64,000 bases of DNA, taken from positions 62,001 through 126,000 of the forward strand of contig NZ_LAZS01000014.1 in assembly GCF_002007205.1 (NCBI RefSeq), read 5' to 3'. The DNA comes from Ensifer adhaerens. Lineage in GTDB: Bacteria > Pseudomonadota > Alphaproteobacteria > Rhizobiales > Rhizobiaceae. The position numbers were made by a program, and so were the translations under genes. Numbering within the stretch: position 1 is the stretch's first letter; each line of letters begins with the position of its first letter. The notes beneath the pieces are model-generated. The model was not told where the DNA came from, made no database searches, and saw only the letters and a list, made by a program, of their open reading frames with translations. Shown here piece by piece: positions 19,245 through 29,638 of this stretch.

Positions 19245-19570
19245 GATCCCAAACCAACCGCGCCGGAGCCTTCGCGCCGACGCGGTGAACCATCGTCGTT
19301 GCGCATTGCAGCAACGTTGCATCGTTACTAGGATCGGTCAGTCCGCCGGCGGGCCTTGACCTGTGCGACGGCGATTGTCCCGGTGGAAGCCGTTCGGCGA
19401 CCATCTCCGAACTATCCCGCCCTGCTCTCCCCTCGACAATTTCCCCCGAAATCCGGAAAGTGTTTTCGCTCCAGCGACACTTGCGACATTCTGTCTCGAC
19501 AACCGAAGATGGAGTTTCCCTGTTGGAGGACGGGGGAGCCGGACTGGTCGATGCAATGGGAGGAGGAACC

Positions 19571-21055
19571 ATGAGCGACGTTTCCAGCATACACCCGGTG
19601 GACGAGAGGCTGCCCGTGGGCAGGCTTGCGACCCTCGGGTTACAGCATGTCCTTGTCATGTATGGCGGCGCCGTCGCAGTGCCCCTGATCGTCGGCCGCG
19701 CCTTGCAGCTCAGCCCCGAGGACGTCGCTTTCCTGATTTCCGCCGATCTCTTCGTTTGCGGCCTCGTCACCATCATCCAGTCACTCGGCCTCGGCCGCAG
19801 CATCGGCATCCGGCTCCCGGTCATGATGGGCGTCACTTTCGCGTCCGTCGGCCCGATGGTTTCGATGGCAGCCATGACGCCCGGTCAGGAAGGCGCGCGC
19901 ATGATCTTCGGCGCCATCATCGGCGCCGGCCTCGTGGCGCTTCTGCTGGCGCCGGTCATGGGCCGGCTGCTCAGGTTCTTCCCGCCTGTCGTCACCGGCA
20001 CGATCATCCTCGTCATCGGCGTGTCGCTGATGCGCGTCGGCGTGAACTGGATCTTCGGCAACCCCTTCGGCCCGACCGCGCCGAAACTCGTCGACCCGAC
20101 CCATGCGGAATGGCTGGCGGGGCTCAAGAAAGCCGCAGCCGCCGGCGGCCCTGCGGTGCCGGATGGCCTGGTGCTCGGCGCCAGTGTCCCGAACCCGATC
20201 TATGCCGAGCCCAGCCACATTGCACTTGCCGGCTTCGTGCTCCTCTCCATTCTCGTGATCGCCCGCTTCGGCCGGGGATTGATCAGCAACATAGCGGTGC
20301 TGACCGGCGTCGTCGTCGGCTGCGTCGTTGCCGCCGCCCTCGGGATGATGCATTTCGACCGGGTGGCCGACGCCGGCTGGTTTGCCGTGGTCACGCCGCT
20401 GCGCTTCGGCATGCCAATCTTCGATCCGGTGCTGATCGCCACGATGTCGCTGGTCATGATCGTCGTCATGATCGAATCGACAGGCATGTTCCTGGCGCTC
20501 GGCGAAATCACCAATCGCGAAGTCTCGCGGCAGCAGTTGACGGCCGGCCTCAGGGTCGATGGCCTCGGCACCATGATCGGCGGCTTGTTCAACACCTTCC
20601 CCTATACGAGCTTCTCGCAGAATGTCGGCCTTGTCGGCGTCACCGGCGTCAAGAGCCGGTACGTCTGCGTGATGGGCGGCGTGATCATGATCGCGCTCGG
20701 CCTGATCCCGAAGATGGGCGCGCTGGTCGAGGCGGTGCCGACCTTCGTGCTCGGCGGCGCGGGCCTGGTGATGTTCGGCATGGTCGCGGCAACAGGTGTG
20801 CGCATCTTGTCGACGGTCGATTTCAAGTCGTCGCGCAACAACCTGTTCGTGGTCGCCGTCTCCATCGGCTTCGGCCTGATCCCGCTGATCGCGCCGAACT
20901 TCCTGATGTGGCTGCCGCATGCGATCCACCCGATCATCGAGTCCGGCATCGTGCTCGCCTCGATCTCGGCCGTCGTGCTCAACGCCTTCTTCAATGGCCT
21001 CAGCTTCGAAAGCACGGCCAGCGTCAACGCCGCCAAGCTCGCCGACAGCCATTGA
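19571..21055 (+). CDS. NCS2-family nucleobase permease (xanthine/uric acid type)
   Basis: 494-residue inner-membrane transporter of the nucleobase-ascorbate family with about 14 hydrophobic segments. The family signature is present as SQNVGLVGVTGVKSR. An MIESTGMFLALGEITNR segment supplies the conserved Glu of helix 8. The subfamily looks like xanthine/urate permeases, not uracil permeases, but substrate is uncertain. The ATG at 19571 follows GAGGAGG. Stands alone between two other units and ends in its own strong terminator. Confidence 0.9.
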   Translation: MSDVSSIHPVDERLPVGRLATLGLQHVLVMYGGAVAVPLIVGRALQLSPEDVAFLISADLFVCGLVTIIQSLGLGRSIGIRLPVMMGVTFASVGPMVSMAAMTPGQEGARMIFGAIIGAGLVALLLAPVMGRLLRFFPPVVTGTIILVIGVSLMRVGVNWIFGNPFGPTAPKLVDPTHAEWLAGLKKAAAAGGPAVPDGLVLGASVPNPIYAEPSHIALAGFVLLSILVIARFGRGLISNIAVLTGVVVGCVVAAALGMMHFDRVADAGWFAVVTPLRFGMPIFDPVLIATMSLVMIVVMIESTGMFLALGEITNREVSRQQLTAGLRVDGLGTMIGGLFNTFPYTSFSQNVGLVGVTGVKSRYVCVMGGVIMIALGLIPKMGALVEAVPTFVLGGAGLVMFGMVAATGVRILSTVDFKSSRNNLFVVAVSIGFGLIPLIAPNFLMWLPHAIHPIIESGIVLASISAVVLNAFFNGLSFESTASVNAAKLADSH

Positions 21056-21069
21056 GCCACCCGCAATCA

Positions 21070-21110
21070 CGAAACCCCGGCTTCCCATGAAAGTCGGGGT
21101 TTCGCTTTTT
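21070..21110 (+). terminator. Rho-independent terminator after the NCS2 permease
   Basis: Perfect 10-bp arms CGAAACCCCG (21070-21079) and CGGGGTTTCG (21095-21104), then CTTTTT. Confidence 0.9.
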
Positions 21111-21177
21111 CAGGTCCCGATACTTCGACCGCCAACGAAGCATCCGCCGTAAGCGTCACGCTAGAACGGTGGCACCA

Positions 21178-22113
21178 ATGACGACGAAGGATGCGATCCC
21201 GATGGCCAAGACCAACCTTTCCCTCGAACTCTTGCTGCTTCTTGCGCTGGCGACGCTCTGGGGCGCGTCCTACACCTTCATCAAGATCGGCATCGAAACC
21301 ATTCCGCCGGTCACGCTGATCGCAGCCCGCACCCTGATCGCCGGTACGCTTCTGCTTGCGGTCCTGCGCTGGCGCGGCCTCAGCCTGCCGCGTGACGGCG
21401 CAACCTGGCGGCGTTTCCTGTTCCAGGCCTGCCTCAACAGCGTCGTGCCCTTCACGCTGATTGCCTGGGCCGAGCAGACGATCGATGCCGGCATCGCCTC
21501 GATCCTCAATGCGACGACGCCGATCTTCGCCTTCCTGATGACAGCACTGATTACTCGCCACGAAGCGGTCACGGTGCGCAAGCTCGTCGGCGTCATCGCC
21601 GGCATGACCGGCATCAGCCTGATCATCGGCATGGAAGCCTTTGGCGGCCTGGGCGAACAGTTGCTGCCGCAGCTCGCCGTGGTGTTTGCCACCGTCTGCT
21701 ACGCGGGTGCTGCCATCTTCGGCCGCAGCTTCAAGGGGCTGGACCCGATGATGCCTGCCGCCGGATCGCTGATCGCGGGCGCAGCCCTGCTGCTCCCGGT
21801 GAGCCTCGTCGTCGACAGGCCCTGGACGCTGGCGCCGTCGGCGGAGTCGTTGCTGGCGCTTGTCGGCCTTGCGGTCTTCTCGACGGCACTTGCCTTCGCC
21901 ATCTACTTCCGGCTGATCCAGACGCTGGGTTCGGTCGGTGCCACGGCCCAGGCCTATCTGCGCGTTCCGATCGGCGTTGCCATCGGCGCGCTCTTCCTCG
22001 GCGAAAGACTGTCGGACACCGCCTGGATCGGCCTTGGCTGCGTCATCGTCGGCGTCGCGGCCATGACCATGCCGGCGCGGCGACGTGCGTCAGCCGCCGT
22101 CGAGCGCAGCTGA
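21178..22113 (+). CDS. EamA/DMT-family transporter
   Basis: 311 residues with ten hydrophobic segments in two EamA repeats (ATLWGASYTFIKIGIETIPP in the first, GLAVFSTALAFAIYF and GALFLGERLS in the second). Likely a metabolite or drug exporter, substrate unknown. The start is uncertain: the ATG at 21178 is used, but the ATG at 21202 has a better GAAGGA site and would give 303 residues. Monocistronic, converging on mur. Confidence 0.88.
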   Translation: MTTKDAIPMAKTNLSLELLLLLALATLWGASYTFIKIGIETIPPVTLIAARTLIAGTLLLAVLRWRGLSLPRDGATWRRFLFQACLNSVVPFTLIAWAEQTIDAGIASILNATTPIFAFLMTALITRHEAVTVRKLVGVIAGMTGISLIIGMEAFGGLGEQLLPQLAVVFATVCYAGAAIFGRSFKGLDPMMPAAGSLIAGAALLLPVSLVVDRPWTLAPSAESLLALVGLAVFSTALAFAIYFRLIQTLGSVGATAQAYLRVPIGVAIGALFLGERLSDTAWIGLGCVIVGVAAMTMPARRRASAAVERS

Positions 22114-22186
22114 CGCGCGTGCAGATGGGAAGCTTTGGATAAAGAAGGCAAGCGCGCCCGTTGCGGCTATCGTTGCAACGACCCGA

Positions 22187-22615
22187 TTAGTCCTTGCGCT
22201 TGCGGCAGTAGAGTTCGAGCCGGTGGCGGACCAGATCATAGCCGAGCTCGGCGGCAATCTCCGCTTGCAGCTGCTCGATCTTGTCGGAGCGGAACTCGAT
22301 CACGGCACCGGTATCGATGTCGATCAGGTGATCGTGGTGCGGCGCGTCGGCGGTCTCGAAACGGGCGGTGGCGCTTTCGAAGGCGTGGCGATGCACGACG
22401 CCCTGCTGTTCGAGCGCCGACAACGTCCTGTAGACGGTCGAAAGCGAGACGGTGGCGTCGATTTCCTTGGCGCGCCGGTGCAGCTCGCTCGCATCCGGGT
22501 GGTCTTCGGCGGTCGCGAGAATCTTCAGGATCGCAGAGCGCTGGCGCGTCACGCGCACGCCTCCGTCCCTCAAGACGCCTTCCAGTTCTTCGACACGATT
22601 CTTGTGCTGTTTCAT
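22187..22615 (-). CDS. mur: Fur-family manganese uptake regulator Mur
   Basis: 142-residue Fur-family repressor: a winged helix (VRVTRQRSAILKIL ... SLSTVYRTLSALEQQG) and the metal-binding dimerisation domain with the His-rich APHHDHLIDIDTG. In rhizobia the Fur homologue next to sitABCD is Mur, which represses the Mn importer when Mn2+ is replete. The divergent arrangement with sitA and a long inverted repeat between them support that name over an iron-sensing Fur. Confidence 0.92.
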   Translation of the reverse strand: MKQHKNRVEELEGVLRDGGVRVTRQRSAILKILATAEDHPDASELHRRAKEIDATVSLSTVYRTLSALEQQGVVHRHAFESATARFETADAPHHDHLIDIDTGAVIEFRSDKIEQLQAEIAAELGYDLVRHRLELYCRKRKD

Positions 22616-22659
22616 GGTCGTACACTAGCCAAGGGCGTCCAGTTTGAAAATAGCTAGTT

Positions 22660-22701
22660 GCGAATGCTTCTCATTTGCATTGACTTATGCAAATCATTCG
22701 C
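22660..22701. promoter_or_regulatory. Candidate Mur-responsive operator of sitA
   Basis: Inner arms ATTTGCAT (22673-22680) and ATGCAAAT (22687-22694) with a 6-bp spacer, flanked by outer arms GCGAATG (22660-22666) and CATTCGC (22695-22701). Lies between mur and sitA, ending 35 bp before the sitA start. Size and position fit a Mur-responsive sequence. Confidence 0.65.
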
Positions 22702-22736
22702 CTACTCCTGTGAACATCAACATCTGGGAGTAGAGA

Positions 22737-23642
22737 ATGATCGATCAGACGAGGCGCGCGATCCTGGCAGCAGCAGTTACCCTGGCAGCCATCGCGCTTT
22801 CGCCCAGCGCCGGCTTTGCGCAGGAAAAGTTCAAGGCAGTGACCACCTTCACGGTCATTGCCGACATGGCAAAGAACGTCGCGGGTGACGCTGCCATCGT
22901 CGAATCGATCACCAAGCCGGGTGCCGAGATCCACAACTACCAGCCGACACCGCGCGATATCCTGAAGGCGCATGACGCCAAGCTGATCCTCTGGAACGGC
23001 CTCAACCTCGAACTCTGGTTCGAAAAATTCTTCCAGAACCTCGACGACGTTCCAGGCGTCGTCGTTTCGACCGGTGTAGAACCCATGGGGATCGCCGAAG
23101 GGCCTTATACGGGCAAGCCCAACCCGCACGCCTGGATGTCGCCCTCGGCAGCACTCATCTATGTCGACAACATCCGCGACGCCTTCGTGAAGTACGACCC
23201 TGATAATGCCGAGACCTACAAGGCCAATGCCGCGGCTTACAAAAAGAAGATCGAGGCGACCATCGCGCCGATCCGCACCGAGATTGCCAAGATCCCCGAG
23301 GACAAGCGCTGGCTGGTTTCGAGCGAAGGCGCCTTCAGCTACCTCATCCGTGATTTCGGGATGAAGGAGCTCTATCTCTGGCCGATCAATGCCGACCAGC
23401 AGGGCACCCCGCAGCAGGTCCGCAAGGTGATCGACGCCGTCCGGGCCAACAATATTCCGGTGGTCTTCTCCGAAAGCACGATTTCTCCCGATCCGGCCGA
23501 GCAGGTGGCGCGCGAGACCGGTGCAAAATACGGCGGTGTGCTCTACGTTGATTCCCTGAGCGAAGCGGACGGTCCGGTTCCGACCTATATCGACCTGCTG
23601 CGCGTCACATCGGAAACCATCGCCAAGGGCCTTGCGCAATGA
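22737..23642 (+). CDS. sitA: Manganese ABC transporter substrate-binding protein
   Basis: 301-residue periplasmic metal-binding protein of the ZnuA/SitA (A-1) cluster. A signal peptide covers residues 1-28 (ends GFAQ). Metal ligands are expected from the His in [12 protein letters not shown], the His in PNPHAWMSP, the Glu in VSSEGAF, and an Asp/Glu near the C-terminus. First gene of sitABCD with a GGGAG site. Mn2+ specificity (with some Fe2+) is inferred from Sinorhizobium SitABCD and from mur next door. Confidence 0.94.
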   Translation: MIDQTRRAILAAAVTLAAIALSPSAGFAQEKFKAVTTFTVIADMAKNVAGDAAIVESITKPGAEIHNYQPTPRDILKAHDAKLILWNGLNLELWFEKFFQNLDDVPGVVVSTGVEPMGIAEGPYTGKPNPHAWMSPSAALIYVDNIRDAFVKYDPDNAETYKANAAAYKKKIEATIAPIRTEIAKIPEDKRWLVSSEGAFSYLIRDFGMKELYLWPINADQQGTPQQVRKVIDAVRANNIPVVFSESTISPDPAEQVARETGAKYGGVLYVDSLSEADGPVPTYIDLLRVTSETIAKGLAQ

Positions 23643-24574
23643 ACCTTCAGGTGAAGACCCGCTCGGGCGCCGCTCCGGCCTCCGGCGAACAAGGAAACGG
23701 CATCCGCGTCACGGGTGCCACCGTCACCTACCGCAACGGGCTACGTGCCTTGCGCGATGCCACCTTCGAGATCCCGACCGGCACGATCACCGCGCTCGTT
23801 GGCGTCAACGGCAGCGGCAAGTCGACGCTCTTCAAGGCGATCATGGGCTTTGCCCGCCTGTCGCGCGGCGAGATCTCGATCCTCGGGCGCACGGTGCCGG
23901 AAGCGCTGAAGAAAAACCTCGTCGCCTATGTGCCGCAGGCAGAAGAAGTCGACTGGAACTTCCCGGTGCTCGTCGAGGACGTCGTCATGATGGGCCGCTA
24001 TGGCCACATGAACATGCTGCGCATCCCGAAGAAGGCCGACCACGAGGCGGTCACGGCAGCCCTTGCCCGCGTTGGCATGAGCGACTACCGCAAGCGCCAG
24101 ATCGGCGAACTCTCGGGTGGCCAGAAGAAGCGCGTGTTCCTGGCGCGCGCGCTTGCCCAGGACGGCAAGGTCATCCTGCTCGACGAACCCTTTACCGGTG
24201 TCGACGTCAAGACCGAGGACGCGATCATTCGGCTTTTGATCGGCCTTCGCGACGAGGGCCGGGTCATGCTGGTATCGACCCACAACCTTGGCAGCGTGCC
24301 TGAGTTCTGCGACCGCACCGTGCTTCTGAAGAACACGGTGCTTGCCTACGGCCCGACCGAAACCACCTTTACCCGCGAAAACCTCGAGCTCGCCTTCGGT
24401 GGCGTGCTCCGGCACTTCGTGCTCGGCGGCGACAGCCTGCACGACGACGCGGACCCGCGGCAGTTGGCCGTCATCACCGACGACGAGCGCCCGCTCGTCA
24501 TGTATGGCGACAAGGACCGCATGGTGGCGCAACCGGCTAAACCCGAGACCAACGGGGAGCCGAACGGCAAATGA
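23639..24574 (+). CDS. sitB: Manganese ABC transporter ATP-binding protein
   Basis: 311-residue ATPase. Walker [10 protein letters not shown], signature LSGGQKKR, Walker B VILLDEP and switch His in VSTHN are all intact. The ~60-residue C-terminal tail ([17 protein letters not shown] onward) is longer than the core domain needs and is typical of rhizobial SitB. Overlaps sitA and sitC by ATGA, so it is tightly coupled. Confidence 0.94.
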   Translation: MNLQVKTRSGAAPASGEQGNGIRVTGATVTYRNGLRALRDATFEIPTGTITALVGVNGSGKSTLFKAIMGFARLSRGEISILGRTVPEALKKNLVAYVPQAEEVDWNFPVLVEDVVMMGRYGHMNMLRIPKKADHEAVTAALARVGMSDYRKRQIGELSGGQKKRVFLARALAQDGKVILLDEPFTGVDVKTEDAIIRLLIGLRDEGRVMLVSTHNLGSVPEFCDRTVLLKNTVLAYGPTETTFTRENLELAFGGVLRHFVLGGDSLHDDADPRQLAVITDDERPLVMYGDKDRMVAQPAKPETNGEPNGK

Positions 24575-25431
24575 TCGCCACTCTCTACGAACCCTTCACC
24601 TATGGCTACATGCTGAACGCCATGTGGGTGAGCGCGCTGGTCGGCGCCGTCTGCGCCTTTCTCTCGTCCTACCTGATGCTCAAGGGCTGGTCGCTGATCG
24701 GCGACGCGCTCTCGCACTCGATCGTGCCCGGCGTCGCCGGCGCCTACATGCTCGGACTACCCTTTTCGCTCGGCGCCTTCTTTTCCGGTGCGCTTGCCGC
24801 CGGCGCCATGCTGTTCCTCAACCAGCGCACGAGGCTCAAGGAAGACACGATCATCGGCCTGATCTTCACCTCCTTCTTCGGCCTCGGCCTCTTCATGGTC
24901 TCGTTGTCGCCGACATCGGTGAACATCCAGACGATCGTGCTCGGCAACATCCTGGCGATCACGCCGGCCGACACGCTGCAACTGGCGATCATCGGCGTCG
25001 TCTCGCTGGTCATCCTGACCGCCAAGTGGAAGGACCTGATGGTGACCTTCTTCGACGAAAGCCATGCGCGCTCGATCGGCATTCCGACGACCTTCCTGAA
25101 GGTGCTGTTCTTCACGCTGCTTTCGGCCTGCACCGTCGCAGCCCTTCAGACCGTCGGCGCCTTCCTCGTCATCGCCATGGTGGTGACGCCGGGCGCCACC
25201 GCCTACCTGCTGACGGACCGCTTCCCGCGGCTGATCCTGATCAGCGTCGCCATCGGCACACTGACGAGCTTCTTCGGCGCCTATTTCAGCTACTTCCTCG
25301 ACGGCGCCACCGGCGGCATCATCATCGTGCTGCAGACGCTGATCTTCCTGACGGCCTTCGTCTTCGCCCCGAAACACGGGCTGCTTGCCGCGCGCCGGCG
25401 TGGCGCCGAGCCGGCGGATGCCAGCCGATGA
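24571..25431 (+). CDS. sitC: Manganese ABC transporter permease SitC
   Basis: 286-residue ABC-3 family permease with about eight membrane helices; the typical opening ([23 protein letters not shown]) is present. Pairs with SitD. Overlaps sitB and sitD by 4 bp at each end. Confidence 0.94.
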   Translation: MIATLYEPFTYGYMLNAMWVSALVGAVCAFLSSYLMLKGWSLIGDALSHSIVPGVAGAYMLGLPFSLGAFFSGALAAGAMLFLNQRTRLKEDTIIGLIFTSFFGLGLFMVSLSPTSVNIQTIVLGNILAITPADTLQLAIIGVVSLVILTAKWKDLMVTFFDESHARSIGIPTTFLKVLFFTLLSACTVAALQTVGAFLVIAMVVTPGATAYLLTDRFPRLILISVAIGTLTSFFGAYFSYFLDGATGGIIIVLQTLIFLTAFVFAPKHGLLAARRRGAEPADASR

Positions 25432-26279
25432 TCTCGCTCGACATGATGCTTGCCGTCTTCGAATTCGAGTTCATGCGCAACGCGCTCTTGATCTCGGTGC
25501 TTGTGGCGATCCCGACCGCGATGCTTTCCTGCTTCCTGGTGCTGAAGGGCTGGTCGCTGATGGGCGATGCGATCTCGCACGCCGTCTTTCCCGGCATCGT
25601 GATCTCCTACATCGTCGGCCTGCCGCTTGCCGTCGGCGCTTTTGCCGCCGGCATGTCCTGCGCGCTTCTGACCGGCTACCTCAAGGAGAACAGCCGCATC
25701 AAGCAGGATACGGTCATGGGGGTGGTGTTCTCCGGCATGTTCGGCTTCGGCCTGGTGCTCTACACCAAGATCCAGAGCGACGTGCACCTCGACCATATCC
25801 TCTTCGGCGACATGCTCGGCATCGGCTGGGGCGACATCGTCGAGACAGGCGTGATCGCGCTGGTCGCCGCCGGCATCCTCGCCGTCAAGTGGCGGGATTT
25901 CCTGCTGCACGCCTTCGATCCGGCCCAGGCGAAAGCGGTCGGCCTGCCGGTCAACTGGCTGCATTACGGGCTGCTGGCGATCCTGTCGCTGACGATCGTC
26001 GGCGCACTGAAGGCCGTGGGGCTTATCCTTGCCATCGCCATGCTGATCGCGCCCGGTGCCATCGCCTTCCTGATCACCCGGACCATGGGCTCCATGCTCA
26101 TCGTCGCGGTTCTGGTCGCGATGACGGCGTCCTTCACCGGCGTCTATCTGTCCTTCTTCATCGACAGCGCGCCGGCGCCGACCATCGTGCTCCTGATGAC
26201 CGCGATGTTCCTGATGGCCTTCGCCTGGTCGTCCTGGCGGACCTATCGCAACGAAGCGCGACGCACGGCGGTCGAATGA
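25428..26279 (+). CDS. sitD: Manganese ABC transporter permease SitD
   Basis: 283-residue ABC-3 family permease homologous to SitC (CFLVLKGWSLMGDAISHAVFPG), with about eight membrane helices. Starts in the ATGA that ends sitC. Last gene of the operon; a bidirectional terminator begins directly after its stop. Confidence 0.94.
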   Translation: MISLDMMLAVFEFEFMRNALLISVLVAIPTAMLSCFLVLKGWSLMGDAISHAVFPGIVISYIVGLPLAVGAFAAGMSCALLTGYLKENSRIKQDTVMGVVFSGMFGFGLVLYTKIQSDVHLDHILFGDMLGIGWGDIVETGVIALVAAGILAVKWRDFLLHAFDPAQAKAVGLPVNWLHYGLLAILSLTIVGALKAVGLILAIAMLIAPGAIAFLITRTMGSMLIVAVLVAMTASFTGVYLSFFIDSAPAPTIVLLMTAMFLMAFAWSSWRTYRNEARRTAVE

Positions 26280-26311
26280 GAAAGAGGCTCCCCTTGCAGG
26301 GAGCCTCTTTC
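26280..26311. terminator. Bidirectional terminator between sitD and atpB
   Basis: Perfect 13-bp arms GAAAGAGGCTCCC and GGGAGCCTCTTTC with a 6-nt loop. The A-rich and T-rich arm ends can serve both the plus-strand sit operon and the minus-strand atpB. Confidence 0.85.
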
Positions 26312-26319
26312 ACTTGTTC

Positions 26320-27069
26320 TCAGTGGCTCGGATGGAGCGCGTCGTTGAGATACATGCAGGTCAGCATGGTAAAGATGTAAGCTTGGATCAGTGCCATCAG
26401 CAGTTCGAGCCCGGTCAACGCGACCGTCATCAGCAGGGGCATGACCGCCGCCAGGATCCCGAGCGCGCCGAAACCGCTAAGCCCCACGACGAAGCCCGCG
26501 AAAACCTTGAGCGTGATATGACCGGCGAGCATGACCGCGAACAGACGAACCGAGTGGCTGACCGGACGCGACAGGTAGGAGACGACCTCGATCGGGATGA
26601 TGATCGGCGCCAGGATCAACGGCACGCCCGACGGCATGAACAGCCGCAGGAAGCCGAGGCCGTGCCGGTAGAGGCCGTAGAGCGTGACCGTCAGGAACAC
26701 CAGCATCGCGAGCGCGAAGGTGACCGCGATGTGGCTCGTCACCGTGAAGGCATAGGGGAACATGCCGATCAGGTTGGCGGTGAGGATGAACATGAACAGC
26801 GAGAAGACCAGCGGAAAGAAACGCATGCCCTTCTCGCCGGCATTGTCGCGCAGTGTCTTCGCCGCAAACTCGTAGAGGATTTCGGCCGCCGACTGCGCCC
26901 TGTTCGGCACGAGGCCGCGGCTCCGCGTCGACAGGATGAGGAACAGGCTGGCAACCGCGATCGTCAGCACCATGTAGGCGGCCGAGTTGGTAAAGCTGAT
27001 CTGGTGGCCGCCGACTTCGGCAATCGGAAACAGCGACTTGATCTCAAATTGTTCGATGGGTCCGGCCAT
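26320..27069 (-). CDS. atpB: F0 ATP synthase subunit a (isolated copy, divergent)
   Basis: 249-residue membrane subunit forming the proton half-channels. The essential Arg (E. coli Arg210) is Arg175 in HSVRLF; His184, Glu222 and Gln229 match the alphaproteobacterial pattern. Val179 replaces the Asn that is nearly always found four residues after the Arg. No atpI, atpE or atpF genes flank it: downstream is the sit terminator, upstream is non-coding or a short ORF. In sequenced Sinorhizobium the F0 genes form their own operon elsewhere, so this may be a second atpB. The start at 27069 has GAGG upstream. Function in the ATP synthase is likely but untested. Confidence 0.85.
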   Translation of the reverse strand: MAGPIEQFEIKSLFPIAEVGGHQISFTNSAAYMVLTIAVASLFLILSTRSRGLVPNRAQSAAEILYEFAAKTLRDNAGEKGMRFFPLVFSLFMFILTANLIGMFPYAFTVTSHIAVTFALAMLVFLTVTLYGLYRHGLGFLRLFMPSGVPLILAPIIIPIEVVSYLSRPVSHSVRLFAVMLAGHITLKVFAGFVVGLSGFGALGILAAVMPLLMTVALTGLELLMALIQAYIFTMLTCMYLNDALHPSH

Positions 27070-27071
27070 CG

Positions 27072-27254
27072 TCAACCTCGTGCGTTGGTGACGAAACGTC
27101 GGCGGCGCGTGCAGGCGGCCACCAGCGCGTCAGTATGTTGGGAAAGCGATCGGCGGCCGAGATCGTTCCACGAAGCACTGGCTTCCGGCGGGGTGATCGG
27201 CTGCTCTACGGAGGAAAGGGTCACGCGGACGGGCCGCGGGCTTCGGGGCTGCAT
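27072..27254 (-). CDS. Possible 60-residue leader ORF ahead of atpB
   Basis: An ATG at 27254 opens 60 codons ending in TGA 2 bp before the atpB start, with a GGAG about 10 nt upstream. The peptide is Pro/Arg-rich and unlike any family I know. The spacing suggests translational coupling, but the ORF may be chance in GC-rich DNA. The rest of the 27070-27394 gap holds only the palindrome at 27271 and no recognisable gene. Confidence 0.2.
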   Translation of the reverse strand: MQPRSPRPVRVTLSSVEQPITPPEASASWNDLGRRSLSQHTDALVAACTRRRRFVTNARG

Positions 27255-27270
27255 GATGCGATCGGCTCCA

Positions 27271-27286
27271 TATCTCGTTCGAGATA
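27271..27286. promoter_or_regulatory. Near-perfect palindrome upstream of atpB
   Basis: TATCTCG-TT-CGAGATA: 7-bp arms with a 2-bp centre, 17 bp upstream of the short ORF and about 200 bp upstream of atpB. It looks like a binding site for a dimeric regulator; none is encoded adjacent. Confidence 0.35.
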
Positions 27287-27394
27287 ATGGGGCCGTCCCC
27301 AGGCGAAACACCGACGCGGGTCGTCCCGCGTGCGCCTGACCTAGAGGCAATTTGCGCTGGGGTCAAGTCGGCGCCTGGCCGGGCGCAACCAGCC

Positions 27395-28300
<906 letters not shown>

Positions 28301-28581
28301 GGCGAACGTGCGTCCCGTTTCAATCTCTGTCGCCCAAACCTATGCATTCGCCCCCGGATTTCAACTTTTCAGTTCACGCCGGGCGCCTTTCACCGGCGCG
28401 TTGTGCCGTGATGCAGTCGCCGCGCCGTTATCGGCGGTTGCATATTGCCGCCGCGGCCGATTTCGAGGATGAAGAAGGCTTGGACATCTTGCTAGCCTGA
28501 GATCATGGAAACCCGGCAGACCGATCGCCCTTCGCTGGAGGCTCCGCAACTCATCGCCCGTCACCGGGCGGGCGAGGCGGC

Positions 28582-29493
28582 ATGAGCACGACCAAGGGCA
28601 AGACGCCGGCCACAAAGCCCCGCCGCACGGGTCTGCGCTTTTTCCTCGTGGTGTTGCTGTTGATCGCCACGGCCATTCTCGCGACCGCCCTGCTCGCCAA
28701 TGAACAGCGCAATCTCAGGAAGGTTCTGCTGGCCTTCGGCCTTCCGACGACCTTTCTCGAAAGGGCGAAACCTGCTGAGCAGGAGATTCCGAGGGCGGCA
28801 AGGCGCCAACCGCCGCGCATCGCCCTGCCCGCCTGGACCTTCCAGGATCTGCAGACACCCGAGCAGCAGTTCCTGCGTGTCATCCGCAGCGACCCCAAGG
28901 CACTTTGCGACGAATTGCGCGAAGCCGGCTTCCGCGAGCTTGAATGGAAATCGAGTGCCGGCGAGCGGGCCCAATGGGAATGCTCGTCGCTCGTTTCCTA
29001 TCCGCGGCCGGGCGAGGACAAGCCGTCGTCGATCTTCATCTTCGTCAAGGGCAGCGGCGAGGAAGAGATCTCATCGTTCCGCGTCAAGCTCAACATCGAA
29101 CGCCGGGAAGACAGCCAGGCCGTGACGACGGCGGCGGCACGCGCCGCGTCCGTGTTCCTTGACCACGTGCGCTGGGCGGACGGGGCCAGCGTCACGCTTC
29201 AGATCCAGGCTCTGAAGGAATTCGACCTCAAGCATTTCGGCAGCCGCATCCAGCTCAAGCGCGAATCCGACGAGGAGACGCAGCGCTACAATTTCCTCGC
29301 CAACCAGCCCGCCCGCGCCCGCCCGAAGAGCATTGCCGAACAATATTTCGACCGAAGCAAGTGGCTCGCCTATGGCGATGGCAGCCTGCGCAGTTTCGTT
29401 CGGGGACCGAGTGCCTGGAACGCTCCGGCGCAGGTGCCGGACGGAATGGGCAGCGGCAAGGAAGCATCCGTGCCTTCCGGCAACGCGCCCTGA
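28582..29493 (+). CDS. Hypothetical single-pass membrane protein
   Basis: 303 residues, family not recognised with certainty (resembles rhizobial DUF6030-type proteins). A basic N-terminus precedes one hydrophobic helix at about 19-40, and the rest would be periplasmic. Two Cys are present (LCDEL, WECSS), a possible disulfide. The C-terminal third is charged. It starts in an ATGA that ends a 26-codon ORF (28505-28585), which may be a leader or chance. The 28301-28504 stretch between it and the divergent kinase holds no other feature I can see. Confidence 0.7.
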   Translation: MSTTKGKTPATKPRRTGLRFFLVVLLLIATAILATALLANEQRNLRKVLLAFGLPTTFLERAKPAEQEIPRAARRQPPRIALPAWTFQDLQTPEQQFLRVIRSDPKALCDELREAGFRELEWKSSAGERAQWECSSLVSYPRPGEDKPSSIFIFVKGSGEEEISSFRVKLNIERREDSQAVTTAAARAASVFLDHVRWADGASVTLQIQALKEFDLKHFGSRIQLKRESDEETQRYNFLANQPARARPKSIAEQYFDRSKWLAYGDGSLRSFVRGPSAWNAPAQVPDGMGSGKEASVPSGNAP

Positions 29494-29530
29494 CGACCGC
29501 CTCCGCATATCACTTAAGCCGAAGGACGGC

Positions 29531-29638
29531 CTAAAGCGCGTCGCGATCTTTCAGATTTGCTCCTTGCGCTTTTGGTTTTTGATCCTTTGCAGGTCGTTGT
29601 CACAAAACCGCTACGCGCTTTTGCGCGACCTGCTTTAG
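29531..29638. repeat. 108-bp rhizobial intergenic repeat
   Basis: Bounded by CTAAAGC (29531-29537) and GCTTTAG (29632-29638) as inverted ends, with an inner hairpin CGCGC-TTTT-GCGCG (29614-29627). I recognise the AAAGCGCGTCGCGATCTTTC opening as a recurring rhizobial intergenic element. Its right end overlaps the stop codon of the Lrp gene. Confidence 0.65.

Noticed and set aside
28505-28585. 26-codon ORF overlapping the start of the membrane protein gene
   Set aside because: Too short and without a recognisable ribosome binding site or family; mentioned only with its neighbour.
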